From a virus, in the IMG/VR virus record IMGVR_UViG_3300033052_000127, positions 1 through 41,833 of that record: a DNA stretch of 41,833 bases. One strand, 5' to 3'. Shown piece after piece: positions 6,761 through 14,699 of this stretch. The notes beneath the pieces were generated by a model, which saw nothing but the letters and a program-made list of their open reading frames with translations, was not told the origin of the DNA and made no database searches. Within the stretch, counting starts at the first letter, position 1. Each line of letters starts with the position of its first letter. Both the position numbers and the translations under genes were made by a program.

Positions 6761-8635
6761 TTATGCGACGCGGACCTTGACAGCCGAGCCGGTGCGATAC
6801 TGCTGACCAATCACAATGCCCCCACTGGCAGCCGCCGTGTCATCCGCATAATCCGACAGCGCGATGAACGGCGCGCCGCCCCTGATCAGCTTGGCCCGGT
6901 AATATTCGGCCGCCGCCAAGGGCGCTCGCGTGACAAGCAAAACGTCCCGGTTACGCAGCGCGATATTCCCGGCAGGAAAGCCGTCAACGATGATCCCGCT
7001 GAACGCCGTCGGCCCGGCAGCGGTAAGAGTGACAGAGCCGTTGGCTATCTCGAACTCGACGACATACTGAACGCCGATGGTGCCGTTGCTAAATGCCGAG
7101 AAAGTGCGCGACCCTGAATCGTTCGTGTAGTAATAATGGTTGCAGGCCGTCCCGAGATTATAAGGCGAGATCGCGGTGTTGGACCGTTGATCGACCGGAC
7201 CGTAGTTGTTGGCGTTGTCGAACACACAGTCTGGGGCGATCACGGCCTGAACGACCGCGCTCGATCCCATCTCGATAAGGCCCTTGGACCCGACCAGCCC
7301 GCCAAACTCCGTCGAACTGACCGCGAGCCGCTTCACCACCGCATTCGCCGCCAGCTTGAAGATATAGTCGGCGCGCGCGTTGCAGTTGACCACGCTCTGC
7401 GTCATGCTGAACTTGCCGAAGCTGCTGTGATTGAACACCGCGACACGCTGGTTTGCGAGGGCGGGCGTCGGGCCGTTGTTGTTCAGGTAGAACTGGCTGT
7501 TTGCAACGTTTACCCCTGAACCTTTCCACACATCGAAGGCGCGGGCATTCGTCGTGGTGCCGCCCCTGTCCCCCACCTGATACCGGCTGTTATTGATGAA
7601 GTGGAAGTCGTAGAAGTCGTCGTCGTTCGGATAGCTGGCATTGTAATATTGGGTATCGACCGCAGAGTTGACCCCTAGCTTACATCCGATCTCGCAGTCC
7701 TGAATGTGCGTGTTATCGACGATGGTCTGAATGCCGCCGGTGTTCCAAATGGCGATAGGAACCGGACCGCCCGGCGACACCGCGTAATCCGCCCCGTCGA
7801 AATAGCAGTCGCGGATCGTCGTGCGAACCGGCTGCTCGCTCGTCCCGTCGTTGTTATCGAGGACGATAACCGCCTCTGTAGGAGCCTTCTGGCTGTCCTT
7901 ATAGCGCAGGCGTTCAAGATAGACCTGAAAGCAGCGGCGTACCTTGATATAGGACGAGCCGCTGAAACTCGTTTTGCCGCCGAAGCTGAAATTGCGGAGC
8001 GTGACGTGCTGGGTGATGTCGTTGGCGTCGTTCCCGATCTGAAACAGCGGCCCGCTGCCGGTTGCCCAGATGACGGTTTCGTAATCGCTGTCGCCTTCGA
8101 TCGTTACACCGTCGGTATCGACAACGATTGTGCTGGCAAGGGCGACAGGTCCGCGAAGCCGAATGAATTTTGCGCCGGAAGCAATTGCCGCCTCAAGCGC
8201 GGGTGCATCGTTCGTAGTACCGTCCTCGGCGGCGCCGAAGTCCCTGATATAGACGAAGTCGCGCATCTTGTCGGTCGCGGTGCGCTCAACCGCATCCGCA
8301 CCGCTTTGGATGAAGCCCACCATCTCCCCGCCAGTGGATGAGGAGAGATCGCCCGCATTGACAGAGGGGTCATAGGGGTCGTCGTCCGATACGACAACGC
8401 CGCCGGAAGAGACGACACGCACCCTGAGATCGGATGGATTGGCGTTCGCAAAAATCTCGGGGACCGGCGCGCCAGCATCTACCGTGTAGGGGTTTGCAAG
8501 CGGCGTCGTCAGTCCGGAATCCGAATAGATGGAGACCTTGGTGAGCGAGCCGGTCTGGTAAACACCGATTTCCGCGCCATCGGAAATGCCGTTCGTGTCG
8601 ATGACGCGGTTGGGGATGTATCGAATGCGTGCCAT
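6761..8635 (-). CDS. Tailspike / receptor-binding protein with pectate-lyase-like beta-helix
   Basis: From ATG 8635 the 624-residue product begins with a conserved head- or tail-attachment region (about 1-95, MARIRYIPNRVIDTNG). A pectate-lyase-3-type beta-helix starts near residue 128 (YIRDFGAAEDGTTNDAPALE). The middle is rich in Asn/Gly turns and short beta strands as expected for a parallel beta-helix, and the last 120 residues look like a separate C-terminal domain. Such spikes bind and often cleave surface polysaccharide; I cannot assign catalytic residues. A terminator stands directly upstream (8648-8674), so this gene probably has its own transcript, as gene 9 does in P22. Confidence 0.85.
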   Translation of the reverse strand: MARIRYIPNRVIDTNGISDGAEIGVYQTGSLTKVSIYSDSGLTTPLANPYTVDAGAPVPEIFANANPSDLRVRVVSSGGVVVSDDDPYDPSVNAGDLSSSTGGEMVGFIQSGADAVERTATDKMRDFVYIRDFGAAEDGTTNDAPALEAAIASGAKFIRLRGPVALASTIVVDTDGVTIEGDSDYETVIWATGSGPLFQIGNDANDITQHVTLRNFSFGGKTSFSGSSYIKVRRCFQVYLERLRYKDSQKAPTEAVIVLDNNDGTSEQPVRTTIRDCYFDGADYAVSPGGPVPIAIWNTGGIQTIVDNTHIQDCEIGCKLGVNSAVDTQYYNASYPNDDDFYDFHFINNSRYQVGDRGGTTTNARAFDVWKGSGVNVANSQFYLNNNGPTPALANQRVAVFNHSSFGKFSMTQSVVNCNARADYIFKLAANAVVKRLAVSSTEFGGLVGSKGLIEMGSSAVVQAVIAPDCVFDNANNYGPVDQRSNTAISPYNLGTACNHYYYTNDSGSRTFSAFSNGTIGVQYVVEFEIANGSVTLTAAGPTAFSGIIVDGFPAGNIALRNRDVLLVTRAPLAAAEYYRAKLIRGGAPFIALSDYADDTAAASGGIVIGQQYRTGSAVKVRVA

Positions 8636-8647
8636 GTTTGCCCCATG

Positions 8648-8674
8648 AAAAAGGGCGGCTCGCAATGACCGCCC
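8648..8674 (-). terminator. Intrinsic terminator between ejection and tailspike genes
   Basis: On the minus strand GGGCGGT pairs with GCCGCCC (7 bp, one wobble) around an 8-nt loop, followed by five T. It lies after the 991-codon gene and 13 bp before the tailspike ATG. It would separate or attenuate transcription of the tailspike and lysis genes from the ejection module. Confidence 0.75.
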
Positions 8675-8730
8675 GTTGATGCTATGAAATGTGGATGCTT
8701 CGGATTATCTGGCGGGTGATCGCCTTGGGG

Positions 8731-11706
8731 TTAGCGTGGTTCTACACGCCCACGATTGCCGGTCTCGTCGTCGGCTGCTGCACGACCCGGACTTTTTGAG
8801 AACTGTGCCGCCAGATAGGACTGGAGCTGCTGCGCATCCATCAGGAACGCCTGTTCGCGAGAGGCAATCTTGTTAAGCCGTTCAAAGTAGCGGTTGATGA
8901 CTTCCGGCCTAGTTGTGTTCGGGGTCTGCTTGAGCCACTTGGTGAAGTCGGGATTGAGTAGCAGGCGGGCGCGCCAGCTATTCCCGACCTTTTCCCCCAG
9001 AGAGCGCGCGCCGACCGCTGCCGCCGCGCCGAGGGGCCCGCCTTGGGTATAACCAAATACCCCCAGGATCGTGTCCAGCAGCGAATTGCCTTTTTCTTCG
9101 ACAACCGAGCCGGTGTTGCTGTTGTTGAGCCCCTTCTGGGTCTGTGTCTTGCGGCGCGCGATCAACCTGATATCGCGTAGCGCCTCATAGCCGTCCTTGC
9201 CGAAAACGGTGCGCAAAGTGCGCTCGTTTGCATTTTCGAGGTTCGTGGCGAGCTTCTGCAAAGAGAATTCATCACCGCCGCCGTAATTGTGTAGGATGGT
9301 GGCCGCCGTATCGGCACGTTCCGCATCGTCGAGCGAGGCCCAGATGCGTCCGAAGCCTTCTTCGTCGCCCTTGCTGCCGATTTTCGACATGAGCCGCGTT
9401 GCTGCCTTCTCTGCGTCCAGCGGGTTATTTGGCGTCCCCGTCAGTTCCTTGGCCACCTCACGGCGGAATGCCAAGCGTTCGGCGTGCGACCTATTCGCGC
9501 GGCGAAATGCGCCGACAGCGTTCTTGTTGACGGCCCCCAGCGCTTTTTCGAGATCGGCCGTGGCGGCCTCGTCCACGCCCCCGAACAAGCGATCAGTCGC
9601 GCTTGGATCGAGATTGTTGTCTTTCACTCGCTGACGGATACTTGCACGCAGGGACTGCAACGATTCAACCGACAAACCGGTTTCGGCAATATCAGCGCGC
9701 ATGTCCTGGAGCGCCTTGATCGCCGACGCATTGCCACGAGAGCCAGCCCCTTGCAGGCGAGAGATTTCACCATCGATGTATGCAAGCGTGTCGGCGGCGT
9801 CGGAGCGAGCGCCGGGGGCCATTTTCTCGACCCGCTTGAAGAAAGCAGAGGTTTGGCTTTTGGACACCTCATTCTGACGCTCCATCGCGCTCTGCAACAT
9901 CTTACCGAGTTGCGTTTCGTCGCGCGCGGATGCACCCTCAGGGACTAGCGATGCAAGGCGGTCTTGCGTCGCGTTGATGTCCTCAGCCCTTGCGGACGCA
10001 ACGCGAGGCGCGCCGGTTTTGGTCTTTTCGAGCGCCGCCATCGCGGGCCGCTTGCCCTCAACAGCGTCTGGCAACCGAATAGGTATGCCTTGTCGCTGTC
10101 CCGCCGCGACTACCTCTGCATCCACATTCGGGCGAGTCCGCTCTAGCGCATTTCGAACGACGCCGGTGGCGCGCTGCCCAGCTTGGGTATCGAGTAATGC
10201 ATTCACCACGCGGGGCGCCTGAGAAGCGGCTGCGCCAACCACGGCGCCACCCCCCGCCCCTAGCAAGGCATTAATAGCCGAATCGCTCGCGCCCTGTCCC
10301 TCGCCTGCGCCGGCCAATGCTCCGACACCGGCGCCCTGCCTGATAAATTGACCGATGCCCTCCACGCGTCCGAGGGCGCTACCCGGAACCATAAGGCCGC
10401 CTGCAAGTTCTGGCGCGATGCCGACTTTCTCACGGCTTATTTCCTGCGCCCGGCGAGTTAGATCGCGCTCGCGAGTATAGCCATCCGAGAAACTGCCGCC
10501 GCTGGCGATGTCGTGAATACCACCAGCCACCCCGGCGAGTTCGTCGGACCACCCTAGGGTTATCCCGCGATCCAGTCCGGCGATACCTCCGGTCGCGTAG
10601 TCTCCAAAATTATCGTTTCCTGTGCCCTCAGCTCGAAGTTGCGCATCAAGTTCATCGCGGCGCTGCTGGTCGGTCTTGCTATAATCGACGCCGCCCAAAC
10701 TTCCTGCTTTTGCAGCCGCGATCACCTCTTCGGCATTCGAAAGCCCGCCGAAGCCGCGTGACTTCCACCACGCATCGAGCAATTCTGGAGTGAGGGTTTC
10801 TCGATTTGCGGCGATAAACGCCTGATAATCTCGCTCCTGCTCTGGAGTCAGGCGTTTGCCTTCAACGGGCTCCCCTCCACCATCAATGTCAAAACGAATA
10901 TTATCCATCGTCGCGCCGGGAACCCGCATCGAACCGTTCGGTCCCTCGGGTGGCTGGCCACCGCCTTCCCGTAGGCCAGCGCGCGCTGCCATTTCAGCAT
11001 CGGTGAACCTGCGCCCGCTCACGCCAAAACGGCTTAGATCTTCGCGAAAAGGCGCTCCAAGGTCGGGGCCGATGATATCTTCGACATTGAAGTTGTTGCG
11101 CTGGGCTATGCCAGAAAAGCGTTCACGCTGTTGCTCATATGCCTGACGGCGAGAGCGAGCAGCGTTAATAATCTCGCGGCGAAGATACTGGCGGGTTTGG
11201 GGGTCTAGAACGCCGCCGCCCTCGATCCCGAACTCCTTCTTGTATCGGGCAGCAGCGGATTTGATCATCGACTGGCCAGCCTGCGCCATGCCAACTTCGC
11301 TCTCGCGCACGACCGATTCAGGGTCCATCGCTTTTGCGTAGTCGTAAATCAGCGCCACATCGCCGCTGCCGTCCTCGCCACGCTTAACGGCATTGGCCAG
11401 AGACGTGATGGCAACGCCATAGGTCTTTACCGGGGCAGAGTTGTCGAACTCTTTGCGGTAGTCCTGAACTTGCCCACGCTGCGAGCGGTCTCCGCTTTCT
11501 ATGGAGAGGTTCGTGTTCGTGTTGGCGCGCTGATTCGACTGCGCGTCCTGCTCAACCCTGTACGGGTCTGGCGCTTTCGGTGCGCCGGGAATAAAGCCGG
11601 GTGCGCGCTGGGGCTGCTGCGGCGCCTGATCCAAAGGAACCCACTGGCCACCGCGCAGAACGACCTTCTCGCCGGTCTGCGGGTTCGTGGCGGTTTGACC
11701 TTCCAT
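8731..11706 (-). CDS. Large DNA-ejection / internal virion protein (991 aa)
   Basis: The 991-residue product is largely hydrophilic and helical, with an Arg/Gln-rich region near residues 150-200. Around residues 370-510 lie Gly/Ala-rich hydrophobic segments (GAGVGALAGAGEGQG, GAGGGAVVGAAAS). Long coiled-coil-like segments follow. Length, composition and position between the gp7/gp20-like genes and the tailspike match P22 gp16-type ejection proteins, which leave the virion first and help form a channel across the cell envelope. I see no lytic transglycosylase motif. ATG 11706 has AAGGG 8 bp upstream. The stop is followed by a terminator at 8648-8674. Confidence 0.7.
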   Translation of the reverse strand: MEGQTATNPQTGEKVVLRGGQWVPLDQAPQQPQRAPGFIPGAPKAPDPYRVEQDAQSNQRANTNTNLSIESGDRSQRGQVQDYRKEFDNSAPVKTYGVAITSLANAVKRGEDGSGDVALIYDYAKAMDPESVVRESEVGMAQAGQSMIKSAAARYKKEFGIEGGGVLDPQTRQYLRREIINAARSRRQAYEQQRERFSGIAQRNNFNVEDIIGPDLGAPFREDLSRFGVSGRRFTDAEMAARAGLREGGGQPPEGPNGSMRVPGATMDNIRFDIDGGGEPVEGKRLTPEQERDYQAFIAANRETLTPELLDAWWKSRGFGGLSNAEEVIAAAKAGSLGGVDYSKTDQQRRDELDAQLRAEGTGNDNFGDYATGGIAGLDRGITLGWSDELAGVAGGIHDIASGGSFSDGYTRERDLTRRAQEISREKVGIAPELAGGLMVPGSALGRVEGIGQFIRQGAGVGALAGAGEGQGASDSAINALLGAGGGAVVGAAASQAPRVVNALLDTQAGQRATGVVRNALERTRPNVDAEVVAAGQRQGIPIRLPDAVEGKRPAMAALEKTKTGAPRVASARAEDINATQDRLASLVPEGASARDETQLGKMLQSAMERQNEVSKSQTSAFFKRVEKMAPGARSDAADTLAYIDGEISRLQGAGSRGNASAIKALQDMRADIAETGLSVESLQSLRASIRQRVKDNNLDPSATDRLFGGVDEAATADLEKALGAVNKNAVGAFRRANRSHAERLAFRREVAKELTGTPNNPLDAEKAATRLMSKIGSKGDEEGFGRIWASLDDAERADTAATILHNYGGGDEFSLQKLATNLENANERTLRTVFGKDGYEALRDIRLIARRKTQTQKGLNNSNTGSVVEEKGNSLLDTILGVFGYTQGGPLGAAAAVGARSLGEKVGNSWRARLLLNPDFTKWLKQTPNTTRPEVINRYFERLNKIASREQAFLMDAQQLQSYLAAQFSKSPGRAAADDETGNRGRVEPR

Positions 11707-11709
11707 CTA

Positions 11710-11988
11710 TCAGCCCTTCGGTTCCATGTGGACGTGATCGCCCTCGTTGATGACGTCTTTATCCGGGTTCAGGCGGCGCAATTGCGCGGCGTAAGCCGAC
11801 ATGCTCATCCCCGGCGGCGGAACGCTGTCGCGCCCCAGTGGGCGACCCTGCGCGTCCCGCTTCGTGTGGTAGCTGTTGGCAACACCGCCGACCCTCTTGT
11901 TATGCTCGGGAGATCGATAGCCGCTGGTGATCCGCTCGCCGCTAATACCCCGGAAAGTTACCCGACGCGGTGGGCGTCGGACCTCCAT
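11710..11988 (-). CDS. M15-type peptidase domain ORF, overlapping and +1 to the upstream gene
   Basis: The frame encodes an M15 (D-Ala-D-Ala carboxypeptidase-like) signature: RITSGYRSPEHNKRVGG, then SYH (His41), Asp54, and INEGDHVHMEP (His85/87). These supply plausible zinc ligands and the catalytic base. The domain is shorter than usual at its N-terminus. The only ATG in this frame (11988) lies inside the preceding 242-codon gene with a poor ribosome site. The end of that gene reads through in +1 at TTT-C (about 11953-11956) to give GNF-RGISGERITSG. It may therefore be made as a C-terminal extension by frameshift, or the genes were split by an indel. Likely a virion-associated cell-wall enzyme. 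Confidence 0.6.
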   Translation of the reverse strand: MEVRRPPRRVTFRGISGERITSGYRSPEHNKRVGGVANSYHTKRDAQGRPLGRDSVPPPGMSMSAYAAQLRRLNPDKDVINEGDHVHMEPKG

Positions 11989-12670
11989 CAATCTCAAAGC
12001 CCGGAGGGGGCGGAGGGGCGGCGTTCTGGGCCGCTGCTGCCCTCGCTTGGCGAGACGCCTGAAATGCAGCAATGGCGTCGGGATCGCGCACATTGACCAA
12101 GTCCTGATCGGCCGCGGGCGTCATGTATTTGGGCTCATTCTGGGCGAGCTGGTCCTTTATCATCTTCGACTCAGCAAGGGCCGCCTGTAGAACGCCGGGG
12201 CTATATCGCTCGTATTCTGCCGGAATATCCATGCCGCGAGCCTCGGCTTGGCGCACATATTCCGTCCACGCTGCGGCGCGCTCATTTTCATCTCGCAGGC
12301 TGTTAATCTGCAACGCCGCTTGGCCGATGAAATCCACCGCCTCCACGGCCTTTTTGCGCGTCCCCTCGTCCAGCTTTGCCCATGCGTCCCAATCGATACC
12401 GGCAAGCTCGGTGCGGGCGTTCGGATCGCCCTGAGCGGCCCGCACGCGAACATCGCGCTCATGCTGTGCTGCAAGGGCGTTCTGCTGCTGGCCCTGTATT
12501 TTTAACGCCAACTCGGGATTGAAAGGCGCCAGCTTTTGCGCAATCGCAGGATTGTTCGGATCGGCAAGTAGCGCGTTAAGGGCGGACGACGACGCGCCGG
12601 AACGCAGCCCTTGGGTGAATGCCTGCCCCGCATCGGGGTAATTGAGCCCAAGGCCCCAATTAACTGCCAT
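11942..12670 (-). CDS. Ejection-module structural protein (242 aa), gp20-like position
   Basis: The product starts MAVNWGLGLNYPDAGQAF and is Ala/Gln-rich and mainly helical, with a proline linker near its end (APPPPPGFEIDGGPTP). GGAG lies 7 bp before ATG 12670. Its place between a gp7-like protein and the 991-aa ejection protein corresponds to P22 gene 20, but no sequence hallmark proves this. The last 47 bases overlap the M15 peptidase frame, and a +1 shift would fuse the two. Confidence 0.65.
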   Translation of the reverse strand: MAVNWGLGLNYPDAGQAFTQGLRSGASSSALNALLADPNNPAIAQKLAPFNPELALKIQGQQQNALAAQHERDVRVRAAQGDPNARTELAGIDWDAWAKLDEGTRKKAVEAVDFIGQAALQINSLRDENERAAAWTEYVRQAEARGMDIPAEYERYSPGVLQAALAESKMIKDQLAQNEPKYMTPAADQDLVNVRDPDAIAAFQASRQARAAAAQNAAPPPPPGFEIDGGPTPTASGNFPGY

Positions 12671-12791
12671 TTTTGATCTCCGCGATGCGCTTTTCGATAT
12701 GTTCGCAATTACGCTTCCAGCCCGGCGTGTTCTGGCGAGCCTTTAGCTTGGCTTCCAGCCGCTCGATCTCGGCCTGCTGTTCTTCGGTCAT
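12660..12791 (-). CDS. Small coiled-coil protein (43 aa)
   Basis: ATG 12791 overlaps the upstream stop as ATGA, and the end overlaps the next gene's start by 11 bp. The product is a single charged helix with heptad character (EEQQAEIERLEAKLKARQ and HIEKRIAEIKNGS). Coupling on both sides supports translation. It may be a small assembly factor of the ejection proteins. Confidence 0.55.
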   Translation of the reverse strand: MTEEQQAEIERLEAKLKARQNTPGWKRNCEHIEKRIAEIKNGS

Positions 12792-13678
12792 CAGAAAATA
12801 CCCGGATTGGCTGCGATCACCCGATTGGACGCCGCATAGGGGTTGGAGAAGCTGCTGTTGAAGATGGCCCCGCCCACATTGCCGAGCGCGTTCCCGATAC
12901 CAGCATAGAGACCGGCATTTGCCTGCCCCTTGAGCAGCGCCCCGTTCGCAATCGCGTCTGCCGCGACCTGATTGTTGCCAGAGACAGCATTGGCGTAGCC
13001 GGTCGAGACACCCGCCTGCGCCCCGGCGGCCGAGAGCCCGACACCCTGCTGCGCCATGAGGGCGTTGAGGTAGTTGCCGAACTCGCCGCTCGCGATGTTC
13101 TGGCCGTATTGCAAAGCCGCCTTTGCCGCTGCCCCGCTCTGCCCGACGCCGCGACTTGCATAGCTGTTATCGAGGCTGCGCTGTCCCTCGCCAAAGCGGA
13201 ACTGATAGCCCGTCGAATTGCGGTAGTTGTCGAAGGCGTTCTGATAGGTCTGGGTCGTCTGCTGAGGGGTCGCCGGAAGGGCGGAGTTGGTGACCGCTGG
13301 TTCATTCCCCAGATAGCCCATGCCGATCGTGCGCGGGGCATAGCGACCAGCACCGTCTACCGTGTCGTATAGCGCATTCCACGGCATGACACGGGGCTGC
13401 TGCTGGCCTGTGGGGGCCCCGACAGTCGGGGCCGGTCCGCCAAGGCCCAGCAAGGCATTGATTGCGCTGCTCGCCTGTGTGCCGGTGTTGACGAAAGGCG
13501 AGAGAGTGGCTTTGTTCTGGTTGTAAATCTGCTGCTGGAGCGCGTTATTCTGCGCCGCCGCGTCCTGCTGCGCCTGCGCGGCGGTCTTGGCCGCCTTCTT
13601 GCTGGCGGATGACGAAAGCGCGGCGCCACCGATCGCTCCGGCGCCAGCGATGACGCCGCCGACTACTGCTGCTGGCAT
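12791..13678 (-). CDS. Ejection protein, P22 gp7-like (295 aa)
   Basis: GGAGGGC precedes ATG 13678. The N-terminus is a Gly/Ala-rich hydrophobic segment (VVGGVIAGAGAIGGAALSS). A Lys/Gln/Ala helix with SSASKKAAKTAAQAQQDA and a Gln/Asn-rich region follow. This layout is typical of gp7-type DNA transfer proteins that are ejected with the genome. The rest has many Gly/Ser/Asn and repeated YANA-like segments. It is the first of the three ejection-type genes in transcription order. Confidence 0.7.
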   Translation of the reverse strand: MPAAVVGGVIAGAGAIGGAALSSSASKKAAKTAAQAQQDAAAQNNALQQQIYNQNKATLSPFVNTGTQASSAINALLGLGGPAPTVGAPTGQQQPRVMPWNALYDTVDGAGRYAPRTIGMGYLGNEPAVTNSALPATPQQTTQTYQNAFDNYRNSTGYQFRFGEGQRSLDNSYASRGVGQSGAAAKAALQYGQNIASGEFGNYLNALMAQQGVGLSAAGAQAGVSTGYANAVSGNNQVAADAIANGALLKGQANAGLYAGIGNALGNVGGAIFNSSFSNPYAASNRVIAANPGIF

Positions 13679-13679
13679 A

Positions 13680-14699
13680 TTATGCCCTCCGTTCAAACAA
13701 ATCGTAAGTGACGGGACCGGCACCAAGGTCGATGCGATGCGTCCCTGCGGGCTCAAGGCCCATTCTCAGCGTGAAAGCCTTGACGTTGCGGGCTTCGGGA
13801 TGGACCCGCGTCCAGATGTGTCGTGCCCCGTTGTCGAAAAGAAACTGCTTGCCCCATGCGGCGAACTGCATGGCCCAAGGCCCGCGACCCTCAGGGAGAA
13901 TGAATGTGTGTATCTCGTAGGTATTCGGGGCCGACCAGCAGCACGCAAACCCGCCATGCTCGCCATCGAGAAAGAAATTCTGGTCGTCGGCAACCGCTGC
14001 GCTTAAATCCAACGGGCATTCCGGGTCGCCACCGATAAACGGCCTGATACTCTCGTGATTGACAAGGTAATTGATGCGGTCGGCGTCGAACGTCCGCCTC
14101 ATGGGATATTCCCAACCCCAGGAGGCTCGACATATCTGCCGCCAGTCGGGGGGGGAGGCCGCAGCCGGGGTCGTGACGCTCCCGACAAGGTGCCGGTCGC
14201 CTATCTGCGCCGCCGTCGAAGATGAAGTCGTGGCCTGATAGGTTACCGAACCACCCGCACGGCTCGGCTGGTCGTAGTAGATGAAATAATCCGTCGAGTA
14301 GGAGAGCCCCGTGATGTTGCCAGCCGATACCGAAACACTCACGCCATCCGCATAGACCCGCGTGTGCCCCGAAACGGTCACGGTCACGTCGCTGCCTGCA
14401 TCTACTCCGGTGATCGTCGCACCCGTCACATAGCTGTTCGTGATCGCTGCCGTGGCATTGGCGCTATCGGCTGCGTTCTGGGCCGCCCCCGCCGCCGTGT
14501 CCGCTGCATCCGCCGCGCTCTGGGCCGCCACAGCCGCTGCATTCGCCAAGTCTGCCGCCGCCTGTGCTTGGGCGATAGCGTCGATCTGCCCCTGCAAGTT
14601 CGCGATGACGTTCTGGAAGTTCGCCTGCCACTGCATCGTTGCGCGGCCTTGGCCGTCAACGATGGGGACGCCCCTCTGGAACAGGTCCGGCGTTCTCAT
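13680..14699 (-). CDS. Coiled-coil / GNAT-like fusion, P22 gp14-type (339 aa)
   Basis: The N-terminal 90 residues begin as a tail-fibre-type segment (MRTPDLFQRGVPIVD). They run into an Ala-rich coil in which AA and AD pairs recur (NAAAVAAQSAADAADTAAG). Residues about 90-190 are beta-rich. From about 195 to the end the sequence resembles the acetyltransferase-fold domain found in P22 gp14-type proteins: WEYPMRRTFDADRIN, EIHTFILPEGRGPWAMQFAAW, ARHIWTRVHPEARNVKAFTLRMGL. I infer a virion or assembly protein in which a GNAT-like fold is joined to a fibre-like arm. The stop is 1 bp from the next ATG, and the start overlaps the gp10-like stop. Confidence 0.65.
   Translation of the reverse strand: MRTPDLFQRGVPIVDGQGRATMQWQANFQNVIANLQGQIDAIAQAQAAADLANAAAVAAQSAADAADTAAGAAQNAADSANATAAITNSYVTGATITGVDAGSDVTVTVSGHTRVYADGVSVSVSAGNITGLSYSTDYFIYYDQPSRAGGSVTYQATTSSSTAAQIGDRHLVGSVTTPAAASPPDWRQICRASWGWEYPMRRTFDADRINYLVNHESIRPFIGGDPECPLDLSAAVADDQNFFLDGEHGGFACCWSAPNTYEIHTFILPEGRGPWAMQFAAWGKQFLFDNGARHIWTRVHPEARNVKAFTLRMGLEPAGTHRIDLGAGPVTYDLFERRA

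Noticed and set aside
8689-8796. Plus-strand 36-codon hydrophobic frame across the end of the 991-aa gene
   Set aside because: No ribosome site, overlaps a real gene in antisense, and only the hydrophobic pattern supports it.
8731-11706. Lytic transglycosylase activity in the large ejection protein
   Set aside because: No ESGG-type or SLT motif is visible in the 991 residues; composition alone fits an ejection protein.
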